This document shows positions 18,377 to 26,965 of a stretch of 64,000 nt of DNA, piece by piece; positions within the stretch are counted from its first letter, which is position 1, and each line of letters starts with the position of its first letter. This stretch comes from Halobacillus shinanisalinarum. GTDB taxonomy: Bacteria; Bacillota; Bacilli; Bacillales; Halobacillaceae. The notes under the pieces are model-generated. The model was not told where the DNA came from. It ran no database searches and was given only the letters and a program-made list of their open reading frames with translations. The stretch covers positions 806,001 to 870,000 of the forward strand of contig NZ_CP095074.1 of assembly GCF_022919835.1 (NCBI RefSeq). Reading direction: 5' to 3'. The position numbers and the translations under genes were made by a program.

Positions 18377-19765
18377 GATGATCCTCCTAACACTGACAGC
18401 ATTGGCTTAAGTTTCACTGCAGTTTCTTCGTATTCTGCCTCAGGATCAGAATCCTCAACGACGCCACATCCAGCAAATAAAGAGGCTTCATCCCTTGAAG
18501 AAGTGCAGAACGGATCGCTACAGCAAATTCACCATTATTGTGGCCATCAAACCAGCCAACAGGCCCTGCGTACCAACCACGATTCAAAGTTTCATTTTTT
18601 CTAATATAGTCAACCGATTGTTTTTGAGGCATCCCCCCAAGCGCAGGGGTCGGATGTAATCGCTCCACAACATCAAGCAGCGTATACCCGCTCTCAAGCG
18701 TTGCGGTTACAGGTGTGTATAAGTGCTGCAAGTTTTTAAGAGGGTACACGACCGGAGCACTTGGAATGTCGATATTATAACAACAAGCTTCAACCGCTTC
18801 TCTTATCATCTGGACTACAAAGTCATGCTCTTGCCGATTTTTAGGATCATTTAGAAGGTGTTGACCTAGGAGATAGTCTTCCTTTTCATCTTTTCCACGA
18901 GGGACCGTCCCGCTAAACACGTTGAGATAAGCTTTTGTTTTTCTACTTTAACTAGTCTTTCGGGTGTAGCCCCGATAAAATGATCCCCGCCATTTTCAAA
19001 AGCAAAAATATAGCTGTTCGATTGAGTTTCACACAACTCTTCAACAACAGCAGCTAATTCTACAGGGGCATTAAACTTCACCCGTAGTTCCCGGGCAAGG
19101 ACAACTTTTCCAAGCTTTCCTTTTTTAATGTCATTGGTTGCCTGTTTAATACTTTGCTTCCATTTTTCGGATTCCATTTCCACCGAGCTCGTCCTGCCTG
19201 GGAGCTTAAGTTCCTGCCTCTCCCCATGCAAAAGTTGATGTTGCTGTTCATTTATCTGATGAATAATTTGCTGTTTGTGGTCTTCTTCAAAAATAAGCAC
19301 GTTTGTAGATAAGTAAGACTTCATTCCTTTATTCGTTAATAAATATGCAGGAATGGTCACTTGGCTGTCCGGGAAGGCTTCCCACGGTGTTAACTCGGAT
19401 TGATTGGCATCAAAACTAAATCCGCCTAAAGCAACAAGGCCGGTACCTTTTACGTAAAAAGGGTCATATACGCGTGCTTTCTTCCGAAGTTCATTCCAAA
19501 CAGACTCTATTTCTCTAAAACGATGAGAATCCGCCGATAATATACGATGGGCAGATCCTACACCCACCATGGCAAAATCCTCACCCGCACTTTTCCAGAA
19601 TAAACGGTGTTGATCAACCCCCTTGGCACGATCTAAAAAATCATAGGAACTTGTATATTCTATTTCATTTACTATGCTGATTAATTGCGGCTTCCCTTCA
19701 AGAGACGCCTGATTAATTGCACCCTCAACGATCTCTTCTAATTGAGGTACTTTTATATGAAGCAT
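18373..19765 (-). pseudogene. menF: Isochorismate synthase MenF, interrupted by two frameshifts
   Basis: Chorismate-binding enzyme making isochorismate, the entry step to menaquinone. The N-terminal 300 residues are in one frame from the ATG at 19765, behind GGGAGG. After CLAG the frame must shift at a GGG run (18909-18911 as CCC) to read TVPRGKDEKEDYLLG. It must shift again at GGG (18492-18494) to read DEASLFAGCGVVEDSDPEAE. One extra G at each run restores about 464 residues, ending in a TGA that overlaps the menD ATG, as expected for this operon. All catalytic-domain blocks are present. Two identical-type losses in one gene suggest sequence error, but real inactivation cannot be excluded. 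Confidence 0.85.
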
Positions 19766-19992
19766 TATAATTCCTCCCACCCTTTAAGGGACGCTGCATT
19801 ATAATTGGATATAATTAGTACACTTTGTACAAACGTTAATGATTCTCTTCTATTTTATTCTCTTTTTTCTATTGACTCAAGGGATCACCCTCGTTTTCTA
19901 CATCTTGTTACAAGTATTGACACCGGAGGACTCTTTGCCTAAACTTAAGTTGATATTATATTACTAGTTTTTTAACAAGGGAGATGACACCC

Positions 19993-20940
19993 ATGAGTTC
20001 TGTTTCAAACCAAAATATAAAAACTTCCTTGAATGAACGTAAAGGATTTCAAGTATGGTGGCGCTTGTTACGCCCACATACTTTAACCGCCGCATTCGTT
20101 CCAGTTTTTGTGGGCACAATGCTGGCTGCTATTGATCATGGGATTCATCCAGGGTTATTTGCTGCCATGCTTCTTGCCTCTATTTTAATTCAATCAGCAA
20201 CAAATATGTTTAATGAGTATTATGATTTCGTCAGAGGCTTAGATAACGAGAACTCTGTTGGAATAGGTGGAACGATTGTTCGAGACGGCATTCATCCGCG
20301 AACTGTGTTAACTCTTGCAATCAGCTTTCTCGTTGCTGCAACATTGCTCGGCGTTTATATTTGTGCCTCATCCAGTTGGTGGGTCGCTGTCATTGGTCTT
20401 GTATCTATGCTCCTTGGCTACCTCTACTCTGGTGGGCCTTATCCAATTGCCTACACCCCTTTAGGAGAATTAACAGCAGGTATTTTCATGGGGACCATCA
20501 TTGTTGGCATTAGTTATTTTATTCAATCGTTAAGTATGACATGGGAAGTCGTCGTAATTTCTATTCCAATCGCGATCTTTATTGGCGCCATTAATCTATC
20601 TAATAATATTCGCGATCGTGTTGGAGATGCAGAGAATGGCCGTAAAACATTAGCGATTTTACTTGGCCATCATGGTGCAGTCCGCTTTTTAGCGAGTTCA
20701 TATACTCTTGCCTATGGTCTTACGTTGATCTTCATTGCAATTGGTATGCTCCCTATCTGGTCACTTATTACATTGCTTAGCATAAGGAAAGCTATACAAT
20801 CCATACAAGAATTTGCAGGAGAAAAGTCACCACTTGAAATGATGCCAGCGATGAAAGCAACAGCAATAACCAATACCTTATATGGATTATTATTAGGAGT
20901 ATCGTTAATTCTACAACTTGTTATCCCTTTTACATTATAA
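19993..20940 (+). CDS. menA: 1,4-Dihydroxy-2-naphthoate polyprenyltransferase
   Basis: UbiA-family integral membrane prenyltransferase that attaches the polyprenyl tail to DHNA, giving demethylmenaquinone. The product has 315 residues and eight to nine predicted membrane helices; the first Asp-rich motif is NMFNEYYDFVRGLD and the second NLSNNIRDRVGD. The ATG at 19993 is preferred over 19984, because AAGGGAG directly abuts the latter. It is divergent from the menF operon, sharing a 230-bp promoter region. Confidence 0.95.
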   Translation: MSSVSNQNIKTSLNERKGFQVWWRLLRPHTLTAAFVPVFVGTMLAAIDHGIHPGLFAAMLLASILIQSATNMFNEYYDFVRGLDNENSVGIGGTIVRDGIHPRTVLTLAISFLVAATLLGVYICASSSWWVAVIGLVSMLLGYLYSGGPYPIAYTPLGELTAGIFMGTIIVGISYFIQSLSMTWEVVVISIPIAIFIGAINLSNNIRDRVGDAENGRKTLAILLGHHGAVRFLASSYTLAYGLTLIFIAIGMLPIWSLITLLSIRKAIQSIQEFAGEKSPLEMMPAMKATAITNTLYGLLLGVSLILQLVIPFTL

Positions 20941-20966
20941 AAAGGATAACTCCACGACTAGAGCGA

Positions 20967-20992
20967 AAGGATGGCAGGTGCCATCCTTTTTT
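20967..20992 (+). terminator. Intrinsic terminator of menA
   Basis: Arms AAGGATGGCA and TGCCATCCTT followed by TTTTT. Confidence 0.9.
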
Positions 20993-21046
20993 GTTATGTT
21001 TGATAAAAGCAATGTAGGGAACTATTAAAAAAGGAAGATGATGAAA

Positions 21047-21439
21047 ATGGATATGTCCTTAAAAAACACACTGATGGAAGCGTTGGGTATGGAAGTCATA
21101 GAAACGCAGCCTGACAAGGTAGCACTCAAAATGCCCGTAGATGAACGTACACATCAGCCCATGGGTTTTTTGCATGGTGGTGCCAGTGTGGCGTTAGCAG
21201 AATCGGCAGCAAGCATTGGATCCTATTTGAATATTGATCCAACGCAACAACAAGTCTTTGGCATTGAAATCAACGCCAATCATACGAAAAGCGTACGCTC
21301 TGGCTATGTTTACGGCACAGCCACACCTCTCCATCTAGGCAAAAACACAATGGTATGGGAGATAAGGATTGAGGATAGCGATAACCAGTTGATCTCGATT
21401 TCCAGGTGCACAGTCGGTGTTGTCCCACGCAAACCTTGA
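21047..21439 (+). CDS. Hotdog-fold acyl-CoA thioesterase, possible DHNA-CoA hydrolase (MenI type)
   Basis: A 130-residue PaaI/YuxO-like hotdog thioesterase. The signature HGGASVALAES, with the catalytic Glu in the helix after HGG, is present near residues 43-53. The family cleaves aryl- or acyl-CoA esters; B. subtilis YuxO and its relatives have been proposed to hydrolyse 1,4-dihydroxy-2-naphthoyl-CoA. Position 100 bp after menA and opposite the men operon supports that role; this is inference. Three in-frame ATGs exist; 21047 is best spaced from AAGGAAG. Confidence 0.8.
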   Translation: MDMSLKNTLMEALGMEVIETQPDKVALKMPVDERTHQPMGFLHGGASVALAESAASIGSYLNIDPTQQQVFGIEINANHTKSVRSGYVYGTATPLHLGKNTMVWEIRIEDSDNQLISISRCTVGVVPRKP

Positions 21440-21472
21440 CCATACGTTACATTTACAATAGGAGTGAAGGAA

Positions 21473-21844
21473 ATGTTGAGCGAAAAGCAAATGAGCGAAT
21501 TTAAAAAGCAACTCGAAGAAATGAAGGGTGAAACAGAAAAAGAACTAAATAAATTCCAAAATGAGCAGGCAGATAAAGAGTACCCGAATGAGAAAGATGG
21601 GGAGCTATCCAGTGTAGCTGACCATCCTGGTGACCTTGGGACATCCCAATTCGAAAAAGAGAAGGAATATACATTATACGAGCAGTCCCGAGAGAAGTTA
21701 ATAGAGATCAACGATGCCCTTGATCGCATTAAAGATGGAAGCTATGGAAAAAGCGAGAAATCAGGAGAACCAATTCCTATAGAACGATTAAAAGTCATGC
21801 CTACAGCTAGAATGCGCGTCGATGAAGTAGAAGACAAACCGTAA
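21473..21844 (+). CDS. TraR/DksA-like (YocK/YteA-type) protein lacking zinc-finger cysteines
   Basis: A 123-residue protein with a long charged coiled-coil N-terminus (residues 1-40), the family block DGELSSVADHPGDLGTSQFE, and a degenerate finger GSYGKSEKSGEPIPIERLKV. In relatives this region reads GxYGxCExSGKEIPxERL; here the cysteine is replaced and no second CxxC is present, so zinc is probably not bound. Homologues are general-stress or sporulation-associated proteins of unknown mechanism. The start at ATG 21473 is behind AGGAG; GTG 21464 is too close. It may be cotranscribed with the thioesterase gene. Confidence 0.75.
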   Translation: MLSEKQMSEFKKQLEEMKGETEKELNKFQNEQADKEYPNEKDGELSSVADHPGDLGTSQFEKEKEYTLYEQSREKLIEINDALDRIKDGSYGKSEKSGEPIPIERLKVMPTARMRVDEVEDKP

Positions 21845-21872
21845 AGAGAGCGCTAATATCGCGCTCTCTTTT
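21845..21872 (+). terminator. Intrinsic terminator of the DksA-like gene
   Basis: Arms AGAGAGCG and CGCTCTCT with TTTT, two bases after the stop codon. Confidence 0.85.
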
Positions 21873-22027
21873 ATTGTTATTACGGTTGGATTTGATTTTT
21901 TGCTGTGTATTTACTCTTCAAAACAAGTGGCCATACAAGAATAGTCATCATAAAGAGAGATCCCTATACACACAACTGTTAGCAAATGAGCGATAGGTTC
22001 CTTTAAAACAATTTCACCCTGTTTCAT

Positions 22028-22222
22028 CACAAGCAAAAGCCGCTTCCTGCGGGATCTTCAGCTGTTGCTTTTCCCGCAGGAGTCGACCCCTACGCTTCAA
22101 TCAACCGCCATACCAGCGAAGGAAATACACGAAGGCTCCTGCGGGAAAGCGAAGACGATGAGACCCCACAGTGAGCATTCTTTGCGATCGAAGAGGCTCA
22201 GTGCAAGCCCACAGAAAGCGTA
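22028..22222. repeat. Imperfect palindromic repeat with CTCCTGCGGGAAAGCG arm
   Basis: CCCGCAGGAG (about 22073-22082) and CTCCTGCGGG (22136-22145) are inverted, flanked by CGCTTCCTGCGGGA and an AAAGCGAAGACGATGAGACC segment. This type of structured intergenic repeat is common in Bacillaceae genomes. Together with flanking AT-rich sequence it fills the 500-bp gap 21845-22346; I see no gene there. Confidence 0.6.
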
Positions 22223-22306
22223 GGGTATGTCCAAAACCATATGTTATGAAGCCGTTTATAATTTTGTGTCAAAAACAACAATCTCTTAGAAAACAGGCAA
22301 AAGAAA

Positions 22307-22335
22307 AAAGAAGCTGGCAACATGCCAGCTTCTTT
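22307..22335 (-). terminator. Intrinsic terminator of ribU
   Basis: Arms AAAGAAGCTGGCA and TGCCAGCTTCTTT; on the minus strand the stem is followed by TTTTTTC. Confidence 0.9.
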
Positions 22336-22346
22336 GGTACTACTAA

Positions 22347-22946
22347 TTATGCAGCGGATGAAGTATTCATTCTCTTCTGTTCGATCCATGGTTTTAATTT
22401 AATAAACAAAGGGACAAAAAGCGCGCCGACAATAATCCCTTTAAGCGCATTAAATGGCAGGATGGCCGCTACAATCGTAACCCATTTTACTTGTGCAGAC
22501 ATTGTCTCCCATCCCATAAACCAGCTATAGGCCGGTAAAACGAGGAAATAGTTGAGCACGCTCATGCCTACAGCCATTACAATAGAACCAGTAATTAACC
22601 CTGAAACCAGGCTTTTTGTATTTTTAAATCTATGGTACAACATTGCCACGGGCAAGATGAATAGGACCCCGGCAGTGAAGTTTGCCACGACTCCGACGGG
22701 ATCAGCTGCCCCTGTGTAGATTAGATATAATGTGTTTTTCAACCCTTCTACTATGATTCCTGCAACAGGCGTGAACAATATAGCAGCAATTAAAGCAGGA
22801 ATTTCACTAAAGTCAATTTTCAAATATTGAGGAAGCATTGGCAACGGAAAATTAAGCAGCATCAGTACCATTGAAATACTTCCAAATAGAGCCAAAATAA
22901 TTAACTTGATTAACTTTGATGATTGACCTGTATAAGGATTCATCAT
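22347..22946 (-). CDS. ribU: Riboflavin ECF transporter S component
   Basis: Substrate-binding membrane subunit of an energy-coupling factor transporter for riboflavin; it works with the shared EcfA1A2T module encoded elsewhere. The 199 residues form about six membrane helices. Family features include KIDFSEIPALIAAILFTP and the GLKNTLYLIYTG loop near residues 68-79. An FMN riboswitch lies directly upstream, which fixes the substrate assignment. The start at 22946 (second ATG at 22943) is preceded by GGAGGGGATCG. Confidence 0.96.
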   Translation of the reverse strand: MMNPYTGQSSKLIKLIILALFGSISMVLMLLNFPLPMLPQYLKIDFSEIPALIAAILFTPVAGIIVEGLKNTLYLIYTGAADPVGVVANFTAGVLFILPVAMLYHRFKNTKSLVSGLITGSIVMAVGMSVLNYFLVLPAYSWFMGWETMSAQVKWVTIVAAILPFNALKGIIVGALFVPLFIKLKPWIEQKRMNTSSAA

Positions 22947-23027
22947 CGATCCCCTCCTTCATCTTTTTGCATCGATTCAGAATCCCAGATGAAGGTGAGC
23001 GAATGCCAAGCAACCATATAAAAGAAC

Positions 23028-23057
23028 CCTAAGCTATAAGGGCATTAGGGTTAGGTA
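23028..23057 (-). terminator. Riboswitch terminator in the ribU leader
   Basis: Arms AACCCTAA and TTAGGGTT, followed on the minus strand by CTTTTAT. It is placed between the FMN aptamer and ribU, so it is the expected expression platform. Confidence 0.7.
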
Positions 23058-23106
23058 GTTTTGTCTATAGGAAACTTGAGACAGTATAACTGCCTGTTCG
23101 CTCTAT

Positions 23107-23248
23107 ATCTTCTCCCATCCAGACTATCACTGTCGGTCCCGGACTCGCACCAGGTCCACCGCTCGGCTTTACACCTCGCGGGTCACGGACTTAGAATACT
23201 TACTGCACTCCTTACCGTCGGTCGGGAATTACACCCTGCCCCGAAGAT
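23107..23248 (-). ncRNA. FMN riboswitch (RFN element) of ribU
   Basis: On the minus strand all RFN blocks are present: ATCTTCGGGGCAGGGTG, AATTCCCGACCGACGGT, AAGTCCGTGACCCG, GTGGACCTGGTGCGAGTC and the closing GGATGGGAGAAGAT, which pairs with the 5' end. FMN should cause termination at 23028-23057. The surrounding stretch 22947-23395 holds nothing else that I can recognise. Confidence 0.97.
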
Positions 23249-23395
23249 TTGAATCGATATGATATTGTACTATTATTTTATATAATTCCTGATGGAAGCG
23301 CAACTGTTTTCAATTGGACTTTGGACAGTTTTTCCGAAAAAAGGCGAATAAAGCGTTTCTCTTTTCTTCGTCATGCCCACTCTCCTATTAAATCC

Positions 23396-24991
23396 TTAAG
23401 ATTTAACCACTTCTGCAGAAGGAAGAATTTCATCAAGTGAGTGAAGACGCCCGTACTCATCACGGTATACAATATGGCTCCTCTCAAATTTGGTCGGTGA
23501 ATCAATTCCTACAGCTGCCGATAAATTATATAATCCATCCCTTAAAGATAATAAATAATTACATGTCCGGTACGACTTTTCCTCTACAATTAACGCCTTT
23601 TGAAGATTCGGATTCGTCGTCGCGACCCCTACAGGACAATTATTTGTGTGACAGATTTCTGCCTGGATACAGCCCACAGAAAACATCATCCCTCTTGCAA
23701 CATTAACCAGATCAGCCCCCATGGCAAGAGCCGTCGCTATTTTGTCAGGCGAGATCAGCTGACCTGAAGCAAAAATTTTCACTCGATCGCGTACATTATA
23801 CTTCTTCAACATATCATCGACGATCGGCAATGCTGACTTAATAGGCAGCCCCGTCGCGTCAGCAAGTTCCTGATAGGAAGCCCCTGTGCCTCACTCACCA
23901 CCATCTACGGTAATAAAGTCTGGTCCTCCATCACTGTTTGACATATGTGAAACCATCTCTTCTAACTGCTCTATGTTTCCGACAACCATTTTCATCCCGA
24001 CTGGTTTACCGCTCACTTCACGAAGTTCCCCCATAAAATTGAACATTTCTTCGTTGTTATCAAATTGATAAAACCGATTCGGGCTATCAATCGACTGCCA
24101 TGGTTCTACATTTCGAATTTCGGCTATTTCAGGGGTTACTTTGGCACCGTCCACATGACCCCCTCTAGTTTTAGCACCTTGGGCCAACTTCAGTTCAAAG
24201 GCTTTTACCTCTTCAATTTCACTTTTTCGTTTGAATTCTTCCCATGAAAATTCACCGTCTTTTGTTCGCACACCAAAAAGCCCTGGTCCAATTTGATAAA
24301 TCACATCAACTCCGCCTTTTAAATGGTGCTGGGATAGTCCGCCTTCGCCCGTATTCATCCATGTACCGCCTGCTAACCCAAGACCTGTGGAAAGGGCAGT
24401 TATCGCTTTTTCACCAAGGGAACCATAGCTCATAGCTGATTGGCCAATCAACCCTTTTACTCTGAATGGCTGCTTACAAGTATGCTCGCCAATGATGACA
24501 GCTTCTTCATCTGCCAAATAAAAAGGGTCCGCGTCGAGGTACTTTCTATGTTCTTTCCGTTGAAATAGACTTTCATTATCTACTTGGTAGACTTTCGTAC
24601 GTACTTTATGATTATTATCCACGAGCATCTCTTCTCTTTGTGTCGGATACAAAGCATTTTTTAAGTAATAACCCGGGGAGTCAAAGTCACGTTCCGAGCC
24701 AAATCCAATCATTCTTTTGTTATACTTAGCCGAGATATATGTCCCTTCCATTTGGTTACGTGTAAATGGTTTCCCTTCATTATCATCGTTAAATAAATAC
24801 TGTCGAAGGTCAGGGCCCATTTTTTCAGTGACATATCTTATCTTCCCAAAAATCGGGTAATTTCTTAAAATAGAATGCCCTTGCTGCTTCTGATCCTTGA
24901 GTCTCATCATTAGAATTAAGAATGATAGCACAATAATAATGAATAAAAAAAACGCTGCAAATGAAGTTAGTAATAAATCAGCCAGCTGCAT
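23396..24991 (-). pseudogene. yerD: FMN-binding glutamate-synthase-domain protein (YerD type) with an in-frame TGA
   Basis: A 531-codon frame encoding an N-terminal membrane anchor (residues about 5-28) and a GltB-like FMN/3Fe-4S domain (AKLAQGAKTRGGHVDGAKVT, FITVDGGE, SGQLISPDKIATALAMGAD, CHTNNCPVGVATT). It is split by a TGA at 23891-23893. Both halves are in the same frame, so this is a substitution, not a frameshift: the conserved GEGGTG block reads GE-stop-GTG, and GGA to TGA explains it. The start is the ATG at 24991 behind GGAGGG. YerD-like proteins lack the glutaminase domain; their reaction is not established. A sequence error, a real nonsense mutation, or UGA read-through are all possible. 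Confidence 0.85.
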
Positions 24992-25085
24992 GCTCTCGCC
25001 CTCCATGTGAAAAAATCTTGCTTTCTTATTATCAATACCACTATTCCTTTCCTTTCAATCGTTTTTACTAGAAAACATTACACAT

Positions 25086-25120
25086 AAAAAAGAGCTCTAG
25101 CCTCAGCCAAAGCTCTTTTT
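25086..25120 (-). terminator. Intrinsic terminator of the M42 peptidase gene
   Basis: Arms AAAAAGAGCT and AGCTCTTTTT; T-run on the minus strand. Confidence 0.8.
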
Positions 25121-25123
25121 TCA

Positions 25124-26182
25124 TTACTCGTCTAAAGGGTTTAAGCTTTCATTTCCTGTCATGTTTGTAATCATCTCAACTAATAAGTCAATCTCTTCCT
25201 CTATATCTTTTATACTGACTGTCTCAACTGGTGAATGCATATAACGTAATGGCAGGGAGACGAGGCTCACTGGCACCCCTCGCCCCGTCACGCGCATACG
25301 GTCAGCATCTGTCCCTGTCATTCTAGGAGTAAGTTCATACTGGAGATCCATATTTAACGTTTGGGCACTTTTCTCAAGTAGCTGATTAATTTTACGATTA
25401 ATCGGCGCCCCTTTAGCAAGGACAGGTCCTCCACCTAAACGGATATCACCATATTTATTTTTATTTACTCCTGGATAGTCTGTTGAAAAGGTGACGTCAC
25501 AAGCAATCGCCATCTTAGGCTCAATTCCGGCTGCTGCGAAATAAGCACCACCCATATTTGTTTCTTCATTGACCGTGCTGGCACCATAGACGCCTACTTT
25601 AAGATCCTTTTGAGACAGTTTTCGTAAGACCTCGCCAACAATAAATTGACCTGTTCGGTTATCAAGACCTCTTCCAGAAATATATTGATCCATAAGTACT
25701 TCCGGATTACGTTTATAAACGGCCAAATCACCGATTTGAACAAGATTTTCTATATCTTCCTTTGACTTGACCCCACAATCAATAAATAGATCTTCTAAAC
25801 CAAAATCATCCTTTAAACCACCATGATGCTGGGCATTGACCCCAATCACACCTGTAAGAGTTTTGTGATTACCGAGAACAGTCACTTTCATGCCAACCGC
25901 GGCTTTTGGATTTATTCCGCCCATTTTGTCAAAATGAAGATAACCTTGCTCATCTATCCGATTGATCACGAGAGCTATTTCATCACAGTGTCCGGCAAGC
26001 AGTATTTTACATTCCGCTTCAGGATTCAATACGGCAATCAGGTTTCCGGCGTGGTCTGTTCGTATTTCATCTACATATGACTCCATTTCCTTCATCCATC
26101 GCTTCTGTATTTGCATTTCCATACTTGAGGGTGATGGGGTTTGTAATAACTCTAATAAAAAATCCATTCGGTTTTTGTCCAC
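25124..26182 (-). CDS. ytoP: M42 family metallo-aminopeptidase (YtoP-like)
   Basis: A 352-residue dinuclear-metal aminopeptidase/endoglucanase-like M42 peptidase. Metal and catalytic residues are visible as AGHCDEIAL (His65, Asp67), GRGLDNRTG (Asp), VNEETNMGG (catalytic and metal Glu), CDVTFSTDYP (Asp) and RYMHSPVET (His). These enzymes form cytoplasmic dodecamers that trim peptides. GTG at 26182 is the start, preceded by AGGAGGAATCG. It is a single gene between divergent ytpP and its terminator. Confidence 0.93.
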   Translation of the reverse strand: MDKNRMDFLLELLQTPSPSSMEMQIQKRWMKEMESYVDEIRTDHAGNLIAVLNPEAECKILLAGHCDEIALVINRIDEQGYLHFDKMGGINPKAAVGMKVTVLGNHKTLTGVIGVNAQHHGGLKDDFGLEDLFIDCGVKSKEDIENLVQIGDLAVYKRNPEVLMDQYISGRGLDNRTGQFIVGEVLRKLSQKDLKVGVYGASTVNEETNMGGAYFAAAGIEPKMAIACDVTFSTDYPGVNKNKYGDIRLGGGPVLAKGAPINRKINQLLEKSAQTLNMDLQYELTPRMTGTDADRMRVTGRGVPVSLVSLPLRYMHSPVETVSIKDIEEEIDLLVEMITNMTGNESLNPLDE

Positions 26183-26319
26183 GGTACGATTCCTCCTATT
26201 TAATTTAACTAGTATCTGTGTAAAATTATACCACTGTCCAGTCTTTTTATAAAAATGTGCATACTTCTAAGAAGGTTCGGGAAAATGAACGTGTATGTGT
26301 AGAAAAGGAGAGGAATGCA

Positions 26320-26874
26320 ATGAACTTGAACGAATGGTTTAACAAAGGTATAACCGCCCAGGAATATGTTGATTCTATGGAACAACATCAGGAGGGCTTT
26401 GTTCGAATATATGAACACTTCACAGTCCCATCAGAAGACGAGCCATTTTTTACACAATTACAAAATAAAAACTTGCGCGCTATCGCCATTACGGAAGATT
26501 GGTGTGGGGATGCAATGTTGAATCTACCGGTATTTTTACGTTTGGCTGAAGCAGGCGGTATCGCCACCCATTTTCTACATCGTGATGAAAACCTTGGACT
26601 AATGGATCAATACTTAACCAATGGGTCCGCACGCTCGATCCCAAAGATTATAATCATTGACGACCAGGGAAAGGAGTGGTTGAATTGGGGACCCAGGGCA
26701 CCGGAGTTGCAGGAATTTATCGACAATGCAATGGCCAATCTGCCTCCTAAAGACGCAGCTGATTTTCAGGAAAAGCAACAGGAATTATTTCAATTTGTTA
26801 CAAAGGCTTATCGTGATAATGGAGATTTCCATTCATTTGTATATCAGGACCTGAAAAAAACTTTAGCACAATAG
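26320..26874 (+). CDS. ytpP: Thioredoxin-like protein YtpP
   Basis: A 184-residue Thioredoxin_9-type protein. The active-site region reads TEDWCGDAMLNLP, with one cysteine and an Asp in place of the second, followed by a cis-Pro-like RSIPKIIIID segment. With no CxxC it is unlikely to be a disulfide reductase; monothiol or bacilliredoxin-type chemistry is possible. The start is the ATG at 26320, eight nt after AGGAG; the open frame further upstream to 26257 is not supported. Its own terminator follows. Confidence 0.85.
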   Translation: MNLNEWFNKGITAQEYVDSMEQHQEGFVRIYEHFTVPSEDEPFFTQLQNKNLRAIAITEDWCGDAMLNLPVFLRLAEAGGIATHFLHRDENLGLMDQYLTNGSARSIPKIIIIDDQGKEWLNWGPRAPELQEFIDNAMANLPPKDAADFQEKQQELFQFVTKAYRDNGDFHSFVYQDLKKTLAQ

Positions 26875-26880
26875 TCGTTA

Positions 26881-26911
26881 AAGCGTGCCTAACCAGGCAT
26901 GCTTTTTTTAT
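26881..26911 (+). terminator. Intrinsic terminator of ytpP
   Basis: Arms AAGCGTGCCT and AGGCATGCTT (one G-T pair) followed by a T7 run. Confidence 0.85.
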
Positions 26912-26965
26912 GTTTGAATCCTTATTCTTAAAGCCATACTAAATATAAAAAGGGGATTTTTGGCC

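Noticed and set aside
22171..22530. A 119-codon plus-strand frame
   Set aside because: It runs from the palindromic repeat through the ribU terminator into antisense of ribU; no coding support.
23061..23440. Two 63-codon plus-strand frames near the FMN riboswitch
   Set aside because: They cross the aptamer and terminator on the opposite strand and have no ribosome binding site.
23885..23900. Selenocysteine at the TGA of the yerD-type gene
   Set aside because: The aligned residue is glycine in a cofactor loop, not cysteine, and no selenocysteine insertion hairpin was evident after the TGA.
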